Below, one piece after another: positions 42,090 to 52,900 of a DNA stretch of 64,000 bases; the first letter of the stretch is position 1, and each line of letters begins with the position of its first letter. The DNA is from Prevotella sp. E13-17 (lineage in GTDB: Bacteria > Bacteroidota > Bacteroidia > Bacteroidales > Bacteroidaceae), in the NCBI RefSeq assembly GCF_022024035.1, contig NZ_CP091787.1:3132001-3196000 (forward strand), written 5' to 3'. The position numbers and the translations under genes are program-made. The notes below the pieces were generated by a model. That model was not told where the DNA came from. It did not search any database and worked only from the letters and a program-made list of their open reading frames with translations.

Positions 42090-43991
42090 TTACTTCATGA
42101 CTTTGCGAACCTCGCCATTAGACATCTTCACGATGTTGAGACCCTTCTGGGCAGCAGCCACACGCTTACCGTCGATGGTGTAGATGTTGGCAACAGCTGC
42201 CTTCTGGCTCATGTTGTTGATACCGTTCAGCTGCCCGGTAACAGTGAATGTGCCAGTAGCAAAGGTAGAACCCTGCAGGTCGGCAGCAACGGTCTGAACA
42301 CCCCATGTATATTCGCCAGCAGGGATATTGTTCAGGGTCAGATTAGTGTTCATGAAGGCATTACCCTCGCGGAGCACCTTGCGCACACCGTCCTTGTCGC
42401 CACCGATGAATGAGGTAGCACCATTGTAGATCTTACCCTGAGCGTCCTTGATGAAGTACTCGTATGTAACGTTCTTCTGAGCAGTAGCAGCAGGAGTCCA
42501 TGACAGTGTTACAGCATTGTCGTTAACCTCTGCCTGGGGAGCTGTAGGAGCAGCAGGACGTGCAGCCTTTTCCCAAGGATTCTTGGTGAAGACAGCGTTA
42601 CGTCCCATGGGAAATTCTGGATTTGGATTGGCCTCTGTTGCCTTAGTGAAGTAAGTAGCATCACCATGATAACCCGTCATCATATAGTTCAAAGAACCCT
42701 CATTGCCATAGTCAAGGAATAGAACTGCTTGCTCAGATGCGCCAGGAATACGCTGGTAAGAGGTGAAACCATTCTCGCCACCAGGAAGGAACCAGCCAGC
42801 TTGCGTGCTTGCTGTTTCGTCAGGCATCGGATCACACCAACCCATCCAAAACAGATCATAATAGCCATTACCGTTATAGTCGATTGCACGCATACCTACA
42901 TTAGTAGAGCTCAAAATCTTTGTATTAGTTCGGCGCAATGGCATCTGCACGTATTCACTATAGGATAGCTCATTACCATCAGTGGTCTGCTTAATCTTTC
43001 CATACATCATCATAGGAATGTAATCCCATTGATCATGAAATCCAAGACCTGACGCACTGGTAGGATCTTCACCAGTAACAAAAACATCAGGTGTACCATC
43101 ATTATTGAAGTCTGCAACAAGAATATTACCATTACCGTAGTTATGTGTAATGTCTGTTAGCCCCATATCATAGAAAGACACGACATCTGCAGGATCTGTA
43201 TCCACACCAAGATTCAAATAAGCAATAAAGGTACGGTCAAAAGGTCGTCCTTGATTATCCACATTACCTTGAAGAAGGAAATCTGCATAACCATCATTAT
43301 TCAAATCATAAGCTTTGATAGTGGAAAGAGCAAACTCATAAATCATATCACCATTACCTATCAAATCCGTTGCACGTGCAGTAAAGGTTCCATCTCCATT
43401 ATTAATAAGAACGCCACAATTGGGCTGACGGACACCACCAACACCACTCCAACCGATAGTTACAATATCGGGCAGACCATCAAGATTAAAGTCTGCAACA
43501 TCGACAGAACGAGGATACCATCCAATAACCTCACCATCGGTATTCTTTACGGCAAAATTAGGATCTGCAGTAAAATTACCATTTCCATCATTCAGATAGA
43601 CAGAAAAGAAATCATAGCCTTCTCCTCCAATCGTAACATCAATATTTCCGTCACCATTGAAATCTGCAGGAACTATCTGTCCACGCATACCAACAGGGCT
43701 GATAAATTCCTTTTTCTCATACGCACTTCCATTCCAAGAAATAATCCATGCTTGACTTTGCGTTTCTGTCTCATTACCTTCACCATCAAGAACAACCATG
43801 CCTGGTGCTTCGCCACGTGTCCATCCGCCAACAATGACTTCTTTCAAACCGTCATTATTGAGGTCAATCTCACATCCACTGGCATAGTCAATACTGATGT
43901 CTTTGTCCACGCTGGCAACAGAAATCTGCTTTTGTGCATTCACGCTCAGTGCCAAACCGGCAGCAGCCATTAATGTAAATAATTTCTTCAT
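42090..43991 (-). CDS. Secreted VCBS/FG-GAP propeller protein with T9SS type A-like tail
   Basis: 633 residues. After a signal peptide (1-19), six or more calcium-loop repeats form a likely beta-propeller: DLNNDGLKEVIVGG, DFNGDGNIDVTIGG, DFNLDGLPDIVTIG, DLNNDGYADFLLQG, DFNNDGTPDVFVTG and DYNGNGYYDLFWMG. A fibronectin-like segment (about 480-590) and a sorting tail (IYTIDGKRVAAAQKGLNIV) follow. It probably binds glycan or protein at the cell surface; no catalytic motif is visible. The repeat-encoding part (about 42690-43770) is clearly more AT-rich than the two ends and than neighbouring genes, which suggests a separate origin or recombination. Confidence 0.82.
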   Translation of the reverse strand: MKKLFTLMAAAGLALSVNAQKQISVASVDKDISIDYASGCEIDLNNDGLKEVIVGGWTRGEAPGMVVLDGEGNETETQSQAWIISWNGSAYEKKEFISPVGMRGQIVPADFNGDGNIDVTIGGEGYDFFSVYLNDGNGNFTADPNFAVKNTDGEVIGWYPRSVDVADFNLDGLPDIVTIGWSGVGGVRQPNCGVLINNGDGTFTARATDLIGNGDMIYEFALSTIKAYDLNNDGYADFLLQGNVDNQGRPFDRTFIAYLNLGVDTDPADVVSFYDMGLTDITHNYGNGNILVADFNNDGTPDVFVTGEDPTSASGLGFHDQWDYIPMMMYGKIKQTTDGNELSYSEYVQMPLRRTNTKILSSTNVGMRAIDYNGNGYYDLFWMGWCDPMPDETASTQAGWFLPGGENGFTSYQRIPGASEQAVLFLDYGNEGSLNYMMTGYHGDATYFTKATEANPNPEFPMGRNAVFTKNPWEKAARPAAPTAPQAEVNDNAVTLSWTPAATAQKNVTYEYFIKDAQGKIYNGATSFIGGDKDGVRKVLREGNAFMNTNLTLNNIPAGEYTWGVQTVAADLQGSTFATGTFTVTGQLNGINNMSQKAAVANIYTIDGKRVAAAQKGLNIVKMSNGEVRKVMK

Positions 43992-44025
43992 AATGTTTTG
44001 TTGTTTAAGTTAGTATTTGAGATTG

Positions 44026-44053
44026 GGAGTGCAGACGCTCACGCCTGCGCTCC
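44026..44053 (-). terminator. Possible hairpin between the GH43-like lipoprotein and VCBS genes
   Basis: GGAGTGCAG and CTGCGCTCC (one G-U pair), 10-nt loop; no strong T run. It could attenuate or stabilise an mRNA end. Confidence 0.4.
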
Positions 44054-44073
44054 GTCTCTCGTGATTAATATTG

Positions 44074-45156
44074 TTATTCGTAACGTGGGGAAGTCCATCC
44101 CTTTTGCGCTTTTACACTGCTTTTGAACCAGCCGTCATCGCCTAATTCAATAGGAGTAATAAGCATTGGCTTGCGCGCAAATCCACTCTTCATCTGAGCA
44201 GTTCCCGCCTCTGTAGCATTATAAGCCACATAGACGTGAGTCTGATCTGAATTCATGAAAGCACGCATAGGATTCTCTGGATTAATCATAACATCACCAC
44301 CTTCAATAAGCAATTCTCCATTGCTGGTTGTAGCGACATCATTGCCACTCTTATCAAGATATGGCCCAGTGAAGCTACCAGCACGAGCATAACGGATTTC
44401 CGTATTAGCACCATTCTTCACTGTGAACATCAAATAAAGTTCGCTTGAGCTCTTTCTGAAGATTGCCACATCGTCCATATTAGCATTACCAATGAGCGTA
44501 CGGGTTCCAGAAAGCGCTGCACTGGCAGCATCAGCCTTAGCTCCTTTCAAGGTAATCTTCTGAATATAGGTACCATTCTCAGTTGTGTAGCACAGGTAAT
44601 AGTTTGTAGCAGCTACAATAAAGAATGGATTCTTAATTGTGGTTGCCCCTGCATCAGCAGCTGTCAGCAGCACGCCTTTATCTGTATATGGTCCCTGTCC
44701 CGAAGTTGAGAAAGCATAACCAATACCATCACCATCTTCCAACGTGTAGAACATCCAGAAACAAATCTTTATCGTCTTTGCATAGTCGATAGACAGTGAG
44801 TTCACACGACTGTCGTTCCACGATGGAATGGCTGTTTTCTCGAAAGCATCGTTGGCCACGGTCCAGTTCATCAGGTTTGTCGATGACAGCGTAGGACAAT
44901 AGTTCGTTAGGCCCTTGGCCCACTGAGTGGTGCTTGAGATGGCAACAAACGTGCTGGCACCCTTGACCACAGTTCCTGCCTCGACCGATGGTTCGATGAC
45001 TGGGTTGTGGAAACTGGTGTTGTCGGGGTTCTGACTACCGTTCCAAACCACGGAGTCCACACCATCGCCTCCCATATCGGTGCAACTGGTCATGCCGGCA
45101 GGAACAAGAGCGCCCATGCAGGCAACAGCAGCTATATATTTAATGATATTCTTCAT
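44074..45156 (-). CDS. GH43-like propeller lipoprotein, probably surface glycan-binding
   Basis: 360 residues with a lipoprotein signal (lipobox GMTSC, Cys about 25). The body resembles a five-bladed GH43/GH32-type propeller: NPVIEPSVEAGTVVKGASTFVA, then SSTNLMNWTVANDAF, YAFSTSGQGPYTDKG, and YARAGSFTGPYLDKSG. The usual GH43 start is (P)DPSV with Asp as general base; here the equivalent is EPSV, and the WAPD motif is not seen. It may therefore be a non-catalytic glycan-binding protein, which is what usually follows SusD. The gene is 33 bp downstream of SusD. Confidence 0.7.
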   Translation of the reverse strand: MKNIIKYIAAVACMGALVPAGMTSCTDMGGDGVDSVVWNGSQNPDNTSFHNPVIEPSVEAGTVVKGASTFVAISSTTQWAKGLTNYCPTLSSTNLMNWTVANDAFEKTAIPSWNDSRVNSLSIDYAKTIKICFWMFYTLEDGDGIGYAFSTSGQGPYTDKGVLLTAADAGATTIKNPFFIVAATNYYLCYTTENGTYIQKITLKGAKADAASAALSGTRTLIGNANMDDVAIFRKSSSELYLMFTVKNGANTEIRYARAGSFTGPYLDKSGNDVATTSNGELLIEGGDVMINPENPMRAFMNSDQTHVYVAYNATEAGTAQMKSGFARKPMLITPIELGDDGWFKSSVKAQKGWTSPRYE

Positions 45157-45189
45157 AATTGTTCACTCTTAATAATTAATTCATAATTC

Positions 45190-46803
45190 TTAATAGCCAG
45201 GATTCTGTTTCAATCCCTCCCAGTTGTTGATCTCATGGTTGGGGATGCACCACAGGTGGCTGATACCCAAGCGATAGGTCTGGAAGTCGGCATCGCGCTC
45301 AGCCAGCTTGTTGATTTTCTCCTGATCGTGGATGTCGCCCCAACGGTCGAGGTCGAACCAGCGGGTGCACTCACCGCAAAGCTCTACCAAGCGCTCATGC
45401 TTGATTTGCTCGAGCAGTGTGTCGTAGGTGGTGTAGTCACTAGCTGAAAGGTCCTTCATATTCACACGACGGCGCACCTTATTAATATATTCTACGGCGA
45501 GGGCGCGGTCGCCATCCAGTTCGTTGAGCACCTCGGCATACATCAGATAGACGTCGGCCAAGCGCAGGATGCGGATATTAACACCAGTCACATAGCCTTC
45601 GCCCTGAGCGCTAGGATTGTTCTCAACGCTGGTATATTTCTTCCAGTAGCATGACTTTGCGAAAGGCTCGATGGCATTCCACTCGTCCCATGTCTTGCCA
45701 TAATAGATGGCGGTCACGGTCTGAGGTTCATTGACATCCTTATAGAACAGGGTGTGGAACTTACGCATGTCGATGTTGCCATCCTTGTCGCGCTCCTTGT
45801 TGAACTCATCGAGCAGCCATGAGCGTGCCGAACCGTCATCCCAAGAAAGTCCAGACGAAGCACCGGCATAGAGTCCCAAGAACTTAGGACGCTGGTTGCC
45901 CACTTCCTTACCATTGATGGTGCCCTCTTTAAAGTTAATCTCGAAGAGAGACTCCTTGTTGTTCTCATTAGCCTCGGTGAAGTTATCCAACCAGTTGGGC
46001 ACCAGATCATAGATACCCAGTTCAAAGATATCCTCTATATTCTTCTTGGCAGCCTGCCAGTAAGCCTTGGCAGCAGCGGGATCCTGATTGGCAGCATCCC
46101 AAGGGCGATGGCACTTCATGCCAGCCAACTGCATGTTCATGCGGGCCATCATGCCCAGTGCGCCACCCTTGGTGGCACGACCAGCCTCAGCAGCGGGCCA
46201 AGTGGTGGGCAGCAGTTCGGCAGCCTTGGTGAAGTCGTCAAGAGCTTGTTTATAGAGCTCTTCCTGTGTGCCGATAGGACCATTGCCTACAGAACTGGTC
46301 TGAATAGGACCACTGCCATAGATACCTGCAATAGCCCAGAAGGCGACGGCACGGATGAAGTAGCCCTGACCTAAGATCTTGTCGGCCTCGCTCTTCTCGA
46401 AGAGGTCATAACCATGGTCATTCATGTTGTCGATGACCTGGTTCACATAGTACAAGCTGTTATACATAGCCTGCCATGGCAGGTTCAATCCCTCGTTGCT
46501 GTCGTAGTTGTATGAAGTCATCACGAAGTTGGCATCGCCGATGAACTCAGGGTTGGGACTGTTGCTCCAGCCCTCATCGCCACGCAGCACGGTGAGCACC
46601 TGGAACCAACGGCTGAAGTAGCCGGGGCGGCGCCATGTAGAGTAGGCGGCGGTGAGACCCTCGTTAAACTGTTCGCTGGTCTGCCAGAACGTATCAGCAG
46701 TCTCCAGATTAGGATCGCTGAGTGAGAGCCAGTCATCGCTGCAAGCAGTCATTCCAGTGAGCAGCGATGCCGCAATCATTGTATTTGCTATAATCTTTTT
46801 CAT
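45190..46803 (-). CDS. SusD/RagB-family glycan-binding lipoprotein
   Basis: 537 residues with a lipoprotein signal (GMTAC, Cys about 21) followed by the SusD pattern: NLETADTFWQTSEQFNEGLTAAY near the start, TPR-like helices around QALDDFTKAAELLPTTW, and the C-terminal RLADVYLMYAEVLNEL, then LEQIKHERLVELCGECTRWFDLDRWG. SusD proteins lid the SusC channel and capture glycan fragments. It follows SusC by 21 bp. Confidence 0.95.
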   Translation of the reverse strand: MKKIIANTMIAASLLTGMTACSDDWLSLSDPNLETADTFWQTSEQFNEGLTAAYSTWRRPGYFSRWFQVLTVLRGDEGWSNSPNPEFIGDANFVMTSYNYDSNEGLNLPWQAMYNSLYYVNQVIDNMNDHGYDLFEKSEADKILGQGYFIRAVAFWAIAGIYGSGPIQTSSVGNGPIGTQEELYKQALDDFTKAAELLPTTWPAAEAGRATKGGALGMMARMNMQLAGMKCHRPWDAANQDPAAAKAYWQAAKKNIEDIFELGIYDLVPNWLDNFTEANENNKESLFEINFKEGTINGKEVGNQRPKFLGLYAGASSGLSWDDGSARSWLLDEFNKERDKDGNIDMRKFHTLFYKDVNEPQTVTAIYYGKTWDEWNAIEPFAKSCYWKKYTSVENNPSAQGEGYVTGVNIRILRLADVYLMYAEVLNELDGDRALAVEYINKVRRRVNMKDLSASDYTTYDTLLEQIKHERLVELCGECTRWFDLDRWGDIHDQEKINKLAERDADFQTYRLGISHLWCIPNHEINNWEGLKQNPGY

Positions 46804-46824
46804 GTTATTGCTCCTTTCTTAATT

Positions 46825-49800
46825 TTAGAATGTTACTTGCAGTCCGAAGTTTACCTGACGGCTTGATGGATACTGTCCGTTGTCAATGCCCTGAGAGTAA
46901 ACATTGTTGCAGATGATATCAGGATCGTAGCCCTTATACTTGGTGATGGTCAGCAGGTTGGTGCCACTGATGTAGGCACGTACCTTGCGGATGTAGGCCT
47001 TCTGAGTGAGTGCAGCAGGCAGGGTGTAGCCCAGCTGCAGGTTCTTCAGACGGAAGTAAGAGCCATTCTCCAGGAAGCGGTCGCAATAACCGATATTATT
47101 AGATGTGGTACCTGCCAGCATGCGGGGATACTCCGTAGAAGGATTGTCCCATGTCCAAGGTGCAGCATCGGCAGGAATATTATCGACGTTGAAGTTGAGC
47201 AGGTTCTTGCGCAGCTCGTTGTAGATCTTGTTGCCGAACTTGCCAGCCCAGAACATGTTGAAGTCGAAGCCCTTGTAGGCCAGGCTGACATTCAGACCCA
47301 TCTCGAACTTAGGCAGTGGGCTGCCGCTCCATGTGCGGTCGTTGGTATCGATGACACCATCGCCGTTGACATCCACATAGCGCACGTCACCAGGTTTAGC
47401 ATCGGGCTGAATCACCTTCACAGTTCCGTCGGCCAGTGTGGTGGTGTGGTCGTAAACCTCGTCCATAGACTGGAAGATGCCTGCGAAAGGAATCAGATAG
47501 AAGTCGCTGATAGAGCGGCCCACCTCGGTGCGGGTGTAGGCATCCATCACATAAGACTCACCCATGCGGAGCACTTCATTGCGAACGGTCGATACGTTGG
47601 CACTGACGCTGTAGTCCAGTTCACCGGCCTTGTCGCGCCAACCTAAGGTCAGCTCGATACCCGAGTTGCGCATCTCACCGAAGTTGGTCCAGATAGACCC
47701 CACACCAGTGGCCCACGACTGTGGCTTGTTCAGCAGCAGGTCGGTAGATTTGGCAGTGAACCACTCGAACGTACCGAAGAGACGGTTGTTGAACATATTG
47801 AAGTCGAGACCGATGTTAGTGGTGGTCTTCGTCTCCCACCCCAGGTTCACATTGACCATGGCACTCTGGGTGGCACCGTTCAGCACGGTCTCGTTCTTGG
47901 AAGGACCGAAGATGGCATAGAAACCCTCGTAAGGACCGCTGTGGTCGATGCTGGGAATATAGGCATAGTTGCCCAGCGACTGCATGTCGCCCACCTTACC
48001 CCAGCTGGCACGCACCTTCAAGTTGTTGATGGTCTGCTTCAGAGGTTCGAAAAACTTCTCTTCAGAAACACGCCATCCGAACGAGAATGAGGGGAAGTAA
48101 CCGCGGCGGTTGTTGGGACCAAACTTAGAGCTGCCGTCCGAACGGAAGTTGAACTGAGCCAGATACTTGCCATCATAGTTATAGTCGATACGACCGAGGT
48201 AAGACAACTGACGGCGCTGCTGCTCAGAGCCCGACATGCTGTGCTGTTCGCCAGCCAGGTCGATCTCAACGAGTCCGGGCACCTTCTGGTCGTAGCCGAC
48301 AGCCTCGAGCCAGTGCCAGTTCACGTCCTCTGCAGTGTGACCGGCCAAGACGGTGAGGTTGTGCTTACCAAAGGTGTTCTGATAGGTCAGCGTGTTCTCC
48401 AAGATGGTGGTGATGCGCTGGTCGCGGTTGTCGTAGAGGGCATTGGTGAAGTGTGTCTCGACAGAGTTCAGACGCAGTGTATAACCATAGTCGAAGTTCT
48501 TATGACGGCCAAACCAAGCATCGATACCGAAGTTAATCTTATAAGTGAAATGCTTGAAGAGGCTCAGCTCTGCATAGACATTACCCAGCGCACGGTTGTT
48601 GATGCTCAGGTCCTGATAGCGCTCCTGCTCGCCCACGGGGTTCGAGGTGTAGGTCAGGAAGTTGGTGCCACCATAACCGTAGCCGCCACGACCAGAACCC
48701 TCGTTCGGATCGCGAACGGGAATCACTGAAGGCATCGACAGGGCATTCCAGAAGCCACCGCCGGTGGTCTCGTGGTGAATGGTGTGCTGGAAGGTCAGGT
48801 TCTCGCCAATCTTCAGGATGCCATAGGTGGCATCGCTGTTGATACGAGCGGTGAAACGACGATAGTCGGGACCATCAATCACACCGGTCTGATCCATGTA
48901 ACCGCCACCAATGGCCATGTTGACATTGTCAGAGCCCTGACGATACATCACATTGTAGTCCTGCGTGAAGCCAGTCTGGAACTTAGCCTTCTGCCAATCG
49001 GTAGAGGGGATATACTTGCCAGTCATCAGTTCCGAATAGCTGGCAGCGGGCCACTGCTCGCCAGCGTTGATATACGCCTGTTCATTATATTTCATGAAGT
49101 CGGTGGCAGACATCATATCAATCTTCTTAGGCATGTCCGAGACGCTCCAGGTGGCGGTCACGTCGAGCGAGGGTTCGCCCTTCTTACCGCGCTTGGTGGT
49201 GATGAGAATCACACCATTAGCACCGCGAGCACCATAGATAGCAGCCGCCGAAGCATCCTTCAGCACCTGCATAGTCTCAATTTCATTGGGGTTCAGGTGG
49301 TTGGCATCATTGGCAATCATGCCATCAATCACGTAGAGCGGACCCACCGTGTTGAACGAGCCGACGCCACGAATCTGCACCTTACTCATCACACCAGGCT
49401 GGCTTGTGGTAGAGACCGAGATGCCCGGCACCTGTCCTTGCAGCATCTCATAGATATTGGTGGCAGCGGTTTTGGCCGCCTCCTTCATATCAACTACGCC
49501 CACAGCACCGGTCAAATCGGCCTTTTTCTGCGTACCGTAACCGATGACCACCACATCATTGAGGGTCTGAACGTCGGGAGACAATGCCACGTTGATGGTG
49601 GTCTTGTTGCCCACAGGTACGGTCTTGAGCAGATAACCAATATAACTAAACTGCAAACGCTCGTTCTTGCCGGCCTGGATAGAGTAGTTTCCGTCGAAAT
49701 CGGTCACTGCCATACCCTTTCCGTCAATCGACTTCACGCTGACGCCAATCAGTGGTTCGTTGGTCTCAGCGTCGGTTACTGTGCCTTTCACGCTCTGAGC

Positions 49801-49869
49801 TTGCAACCCAAGAGGGATGAAGAAGAGCATCATTAACACAGACTTCCATGAAAATGTTCTTTGTTCCAT
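46825..49869 (-). CDS. SusC/RagA-family TonB-dependent glycan transporter
   Basis: 1014 residues: signal peptide (about 1-24), carboxypeptidase regulatory-like domain (about 27-110; VKGTVTDAETNEPLIGVSVK), TonB box and SusC signature (DVVVIGYGTQKKADLTGAVG), plug (about 120-235, with IRGVGSFNTVGPLYVIDGM and AAIYGARGANGVILITTKRG), and barrel ending QVNFGLQVTF. It imports oligosaccharides into the periplasm with its SusD partner. The promoter -7 box is at 49917-49924. The upstream hybrid sensor probably controls it. Confidence 0.96.
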   Translation of the reverse strand: MEQRTFSWKSVLMMLFFIPLGLQAQSVKGTVTDAETNEPLIGVSVKSIDGKGMAVTDFDGNYSIQAGKNERLQFSYIGYLLKTVPVGNKTTINVALSPDVQTLNDVVVIGYGTQKKADLTGAVGVVDMKEAAKTAATNIYEMLQGQVPGISVSTTSQPGVMSKVQIRGVGSFNTVGPLYVIDGMIANDANHLNPNEIETMQVLKDASAAAIYGARGANGVILITTKRGKKGEPSLDVTATWSVSDMPKKIDMMSATDFMKYNEQAYINAGEQWPAASYSELMTGKYIPSTDWQKAKFQTGFTQDYNVMYRQGSDNVNMAIGGGYMDQTGVIDGPDYRRFTARINSDATYGILKIGENLTFQHTIHHETTGGGFWNALSMPSVIPVRDPNEGSGRGGYGYGGTNFLTYTSNPVGEQERYQDLSINNRALGNVYAELSLFKHFTYKINFGIDAWFGRHKNFDYGYTLRLNSVETHFTNALYDNRDQRITTILENTLTYQNTFGKHNLTVLAGHTAEDVNWHWLEAVGYDQKVPGLVEIDLAGEQHSMSGSEQQRRQLSYLGRIDYNYDGKYLAQFNFRSDGSSKFGPNNRRGYFPSFSFGWRVSEEKFFEPLKQTINNLKVRASWGKVGDMQSLGNYAYIPSIDHSGPYEGFYAIFGPSKNETVLNGATQSAMVNVNLGWETKTTTNIGLDFNMFNNRLFGTFEWFTAKSTDLLLNKPQSWATGVGSIWTNFGEMRNSGIELTLGWRDKAGELDYSVSANVSTVRNEVLRMGESYVMDAYTRTEVGRSISDFYLIPFAGIFQSMDEVYDHTTTLADGTVKVIQPDAKPGDVRYVDVNGDGVIDTNDRTWSGSPLPKFEMGLNVSLAYKGFDFNMFWAGKFGNKIYNELRKNLLNFNVDNIPADAAPWTWDNPSTEYPRMLAGTTSNNIGYCDRFLENGSYFRLKNLQLGYTLPAALTQKAYIRKVRAYISGTNLLTITKYKGYDPDIICNNVYSQGIDNGQYPSSRQVNFGLQVTF

Positions 49870-49916
49870 ATTATTATTGTTAGGTAGTAATTCACCATTT
49901 GTTAGGTTTAACGCTG

Positions 49917-49924
49917 CAAAAGTA
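49917..49924 (-). promoter_or_regulatory. -7 box of the SusC operon
   Basis: TACTTTTG on the minus strand, 48 bp before the ATG at 49869. The -33 element is poor, as expected for an activator-dependent promoter. The HTCS binding site probably lies just upstream (about 49930-49985), but I could not define a repeat there. Confidence 0.6.
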
Positions 49925-49986
49925 CGTCAAAACGCTGTTACCGGTATGTATTATTGTTTAGATTTCAGGTAAAATTGATTTTCCAC

Positions 49987-52900
49987 CTAATTTTTCTTAC
50001 TACAATACTCCGTAGGACTCATGCCTACATGCTTCTTGAACGTCTTCGAGAAATAGCTGGGATCAGAGAAGCCCGTGCTATAGGCCGTCTCTGAGACGTT
50101 ATAGCCATTCTGCAACATCTGACAGGCCTTATCGAGTCGCTTCTTGCGGATGTAGTCGCCCATTGACATGTTGAGGATGTTCTTCATTTTGATATGCAAC
50201 AGACTACGGCTGACGCCCAGCGCCTCGGTAATATCGGTAATCGAGAAATCGCTGTTGGCCAAATTGGCCTCAACAATCTCTGCCATCTTCTGCACAAAGG
50301 CCTTATCGAGTTCGCCCAGCGTATCGGTGGCATCGATGTCGGCACTGTCGGCATCCACAATCTCCTTCCGGCGCTTCTCCACCAGCTGCATGATGTTGTT
50401 CACCTGCAACTGCAGGATGTCGGGATCGAAGGGCTTAGAGACATAAGCCTCTGCACCACTCTGATAGCCTTCGAGCACATCATTGCTTTCACTCTTGGCA
50501 GTCAACAGGATGACGGGGATGTGCGAGGTCTGCATGTCGGCCTTCAGGGTGCGACACAATTCAATGCCATCCATCTCGGGCATCATCACATCGGAGATGA
50601 CCAGCTGTACCTGTTGTTCGTGTGCCAACTGCAAGGCCTCCTTACCATTGGTGGCCGTGAGGACGTTATAGTCTTTAGAGAAGTAGTCGCGCAGGTACTG
50701 CAACAGGTCGGCATTGTCATCGACAATCATGATAGACATACGGTCGTTGTCCACATGCTGCTCCAACGGTGCATTGTCAACAGAGGTCATGATGGCAGGT
50801 TGGGCAAACTTATACTGATCAATGGGCTTGATGACCTTGTCGTCGGTGATCAGACTCTTTTCCGGGAAGGCATTGGCCGACACGTTCAGCCATACGGTGA
50901 ACGTGCTGCCCTGCCCCACGGTGCTGTCCAATTCGACCTCACCTTTATGCAGGTCAACCAGGCGTTTCACCAACGAGAGGCCAATGCCCCAACCGCTGTT
51001 GTTGGCGTTGAAGCCGCGCTTGGTCTGATAGAAACGGGTGAAGATGTTCTCTTGCTCCTCTTTGGCGATGCCGATGCCGGTGTCTTTCACTTGGAAGCGC
51101 AAGTAGGTGTAGGGACTGTCGTTCTTGACGGTAATACAAGCATTGACCGTGATCGAACCTTCTGGCGGGGTGAACTTGATGGCATTCGAGACGAGGTTGT
51201 TCAGGATGCGTTCCACATAGGATGGCGAGAACCACACCTCCTCACCGTTGTTCTCGGTGCTGACACTCAGGTTGAGGCCTTTCTCGCTGCATGCCACATA
51301 GAAGTTGGCCATGCCCAGCTCGATGAACTCCAAGGGGTTGCCCTTCTGCAAATAGAAAGAGAAGTGGTCGGTCTCAATCTTATTGAAGGTGACCAGTTCG
51401 CCAATGAGCTCTTGCATCTTATTGGCATTCTTGATGATCATGTCCAAATGGCTGCGCGACTCCTCGCTCATGGTCTCTTTGGCCATGCTCTTCAGTGGAG
51501 CAATGATGAGCGACAGCGGGGTCTTCAGCTCGTGAGAGACCGTGGTGAAGAAGTCAAACTTGGCCTTATCCAGTTCTTCCAGCTTTTCCTTCTCCATATT
51601 GGCAATACGCACAGCGTTGCGCTCCTGCATACGCACCTTGAACAGCCGCTGAATCAATGCCAACAACGTCATTAGGACTAACAGATAGAATGCGTAGGCC
51701 CAGGTTGAGCGGTAGAATGGTGGGCGCACCACAATAGTGATCACCTTTTCCGGGCAATTCTCCCAGCCACGATTGGTGTTGTTGGCACGGATGTGCAAGG
51801 TGTAAGTGCCTGGCGAGAGGTTATAGCCAGAGAAGCGGCGCTCCGTGCCCACATTACGCCAGTTGCGGTCGATGCCCTCCACCCACACTTGATAGTTGAT
51901 GGTCGATGTGTTGCCCGGCATGATGACGCTATAGTCGATGCTGAAGGAGCGAGCCTGTGAGTAAGAAAGTTCAATTTTGTCGGTTTCATCGAGTTCTCGA
52001 ACCAACGGAGAGTCCTCGCTGGAGGTGTTGATGACCTCGTCGTTGATGGTCAGTCGCTTCAGGTGGACGACGAATGGTCCAGTCTTCTCCTTAATGTCGT
52101 TTGGATAGAAAGCGATGAGTCCGTTGATCGTGCCAAAGAACATACGGCCGTCAAGGGCTTTCAGCGAAGAAGCAAAGTTGAACTGGTTTGACGGCAGACC
52201 GTTGGACTCGGCAGAGAAGCGCACGATGGCCTCGGTCTTGGGACTGTAGCAGAACAGTCCCTGACTGGTGCTGATCCACAGATGACCACTCTTGTCTTCC
52301 TCGATGCTACAGATCGTGCACTGCGACAAGACGTCGCTCTCGATATCGTGTATTTTTCCATCGGGGGTCATGAACTGCAGACCATTATTGTTGTTACCAA
52401 TCCACAGCGTGCCATGGCTGTCCTGATACAGGCAGATGATATAGTTGTCTTTCAGCCCCTTTCCCTCGGAGGTCTTGATGCTGCTCACCGTGCCACGCTT
52501 GCCGTCAACACGGAAGATGCCGTGGTTGATGACACTCGCCCACAGGTTGTCATGACGGTCGATGTGGAGCGAATAGATGAAGGTCTCGTCGAGATCTGCC
52601 GTTCCCGTGGGCAGAAACTGGTCGTGCTGGGCATCATAATAGCGCAAGCCTTCCATCGTGGCCACCCAGATGCGCCCACTCTTCTGCTTGGCAATGCTGA
52701 AACAGGCTTCGGAAGGCAAGCCGTTGGAACGGAAATAGCGCTTGATGGCCTTGGTCCTGAGGTTATAGCGATAGAGACCGTCGAAGCGTGTGCCTATCCA
52801 GATGTCGGCCGTGGCGGCATCGTAAAAAAGACCATGCACATTGTTGGCAGTGGCAGGAAGACCGCTGAACTGGGTGAACTGATTGGTCGTCTGATCGAAG

